Positions 34,355-34,395 of a stretch of 34,395 nt of DNA are shown piece after piece (position 1 is the first letter of the stretch; each line of letters opens with the position of its first letter). Below the pieces are notes generated by a model. The model was not told the origin of the DNA. It ran no database searches and saw nothing but the letters and a program-made list of their open reading frames with translations. A program made the translations under genes and the position numbers. The stretch covers positions 2,296,783-2,331,177 of the forward strand of contig CP070775.1 of the NCBI GenBank assembly GCA_020346185.1, written 5' to 3'. Source of the stretch: Betaproteobacteria bacterium (lineage in GTDB: Bacteria; Pseudomonadota; Gammaproteobacteria; Burkholderiales; Eutrophovitaceae).

Positions 34355-34395
34355 GCTCTTTAAAAACTTGGACAGCCGAAGCGTGTGGGTGCTTC
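34355..34395 (+). promoter_or_regulatory. boxA antiterminator and start of a probable rRNA operon leader
   Basis: GCTCTTTAAAAA (34355-34366) matches boxA, the NusB/NusE recognition site. The following ACTTGGACAGCC and GTGTGGGTGCTT resemble rRNA leader or spacer sequences of betaproteobacteria. The window ends before any 16S sequence. A metY-rimP-nusA operon is an alternative, since an initiator tRNA often precedes rimP. Confidence 0.55.

Overview
The window looks like a chromosomal segment of a moderately GC-rich proteobacterium, most likely a betaproteobacterium. This rests on the alaC-hom-thrC and scpA-scpB gene orders, the MoxR-DUF58-transglutaminase cluster, and an rrn-type boxA leader at the right end. 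No insertion sequence, phage gene or CRISPR array was seen. Coding strand changes often, so the window is a series of short operons.

Left part (1-7800): the 3' end of an RTX calcium-binding exoprotein and the HlyD-type adaptor of its type I secretion system; a Gfo/Idh/MocA oxidoreductase; and, on the minus strand, an operon of an exported isoaspartyl methyltransferase and a large membrane-anchored spermidine-synthase-like protein. A perfect FNR/ANR-type palindrome lies upstream of that operon.

Centre left (7100-12770): the most unusual region. An ECF sigma factor and a small zinc-binding anti-sigma factor with RsrA-like Cys/His spacing are encoded on the plus strand, followed by an ArsM-like methyltransferase fused to a multi-pass membrane domain. 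Divergently there is a DUF2917-like protein, a second ArsM-like methyltransferase, a DsrE-family protein, a small anchored protein and a VTT-domain membrane protein. Three copies of one 26-bp promoter (GGAACCGA.TTC, 8 bases, TGCGTC) precede the sigma gene, the DUF2917-like gene and the second methyltransferase gene. They define an apparently autoregulated, probably thiol- or redox-responsive regulon. Both methyltransferases carry Gly where ArsM has a catalytic arsenic-binding Cys, so the substrate is unclear.

Centre (12890-21060): a c-type cytochrome that looks decayed (in-frame TGA and CXXCR instead of CXXCH), an HtrA-like protease, an unknown membrane protein, small unknown ORFs, the MoxR-DUF58-transglutaminase operon and an Mth938-like protein.

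Right part (21220-34395): mostly core metabolism and housekeeping. It holds alanine transaminase, homoserine dehydrogenase and threonine synthase (with an unusual four-Cys insert and a duplicated start region), a SAM methyltransferase, an exported alpha/beta hydrolase, nadC, a DUF3365 haem protein, clpB behind a sigma-32 promoter, scpA-scpB, a ParA-like ATPase with a palindromic operator candidate, and initiator tRNA-fMet followed by a boxA leader where the window ends.
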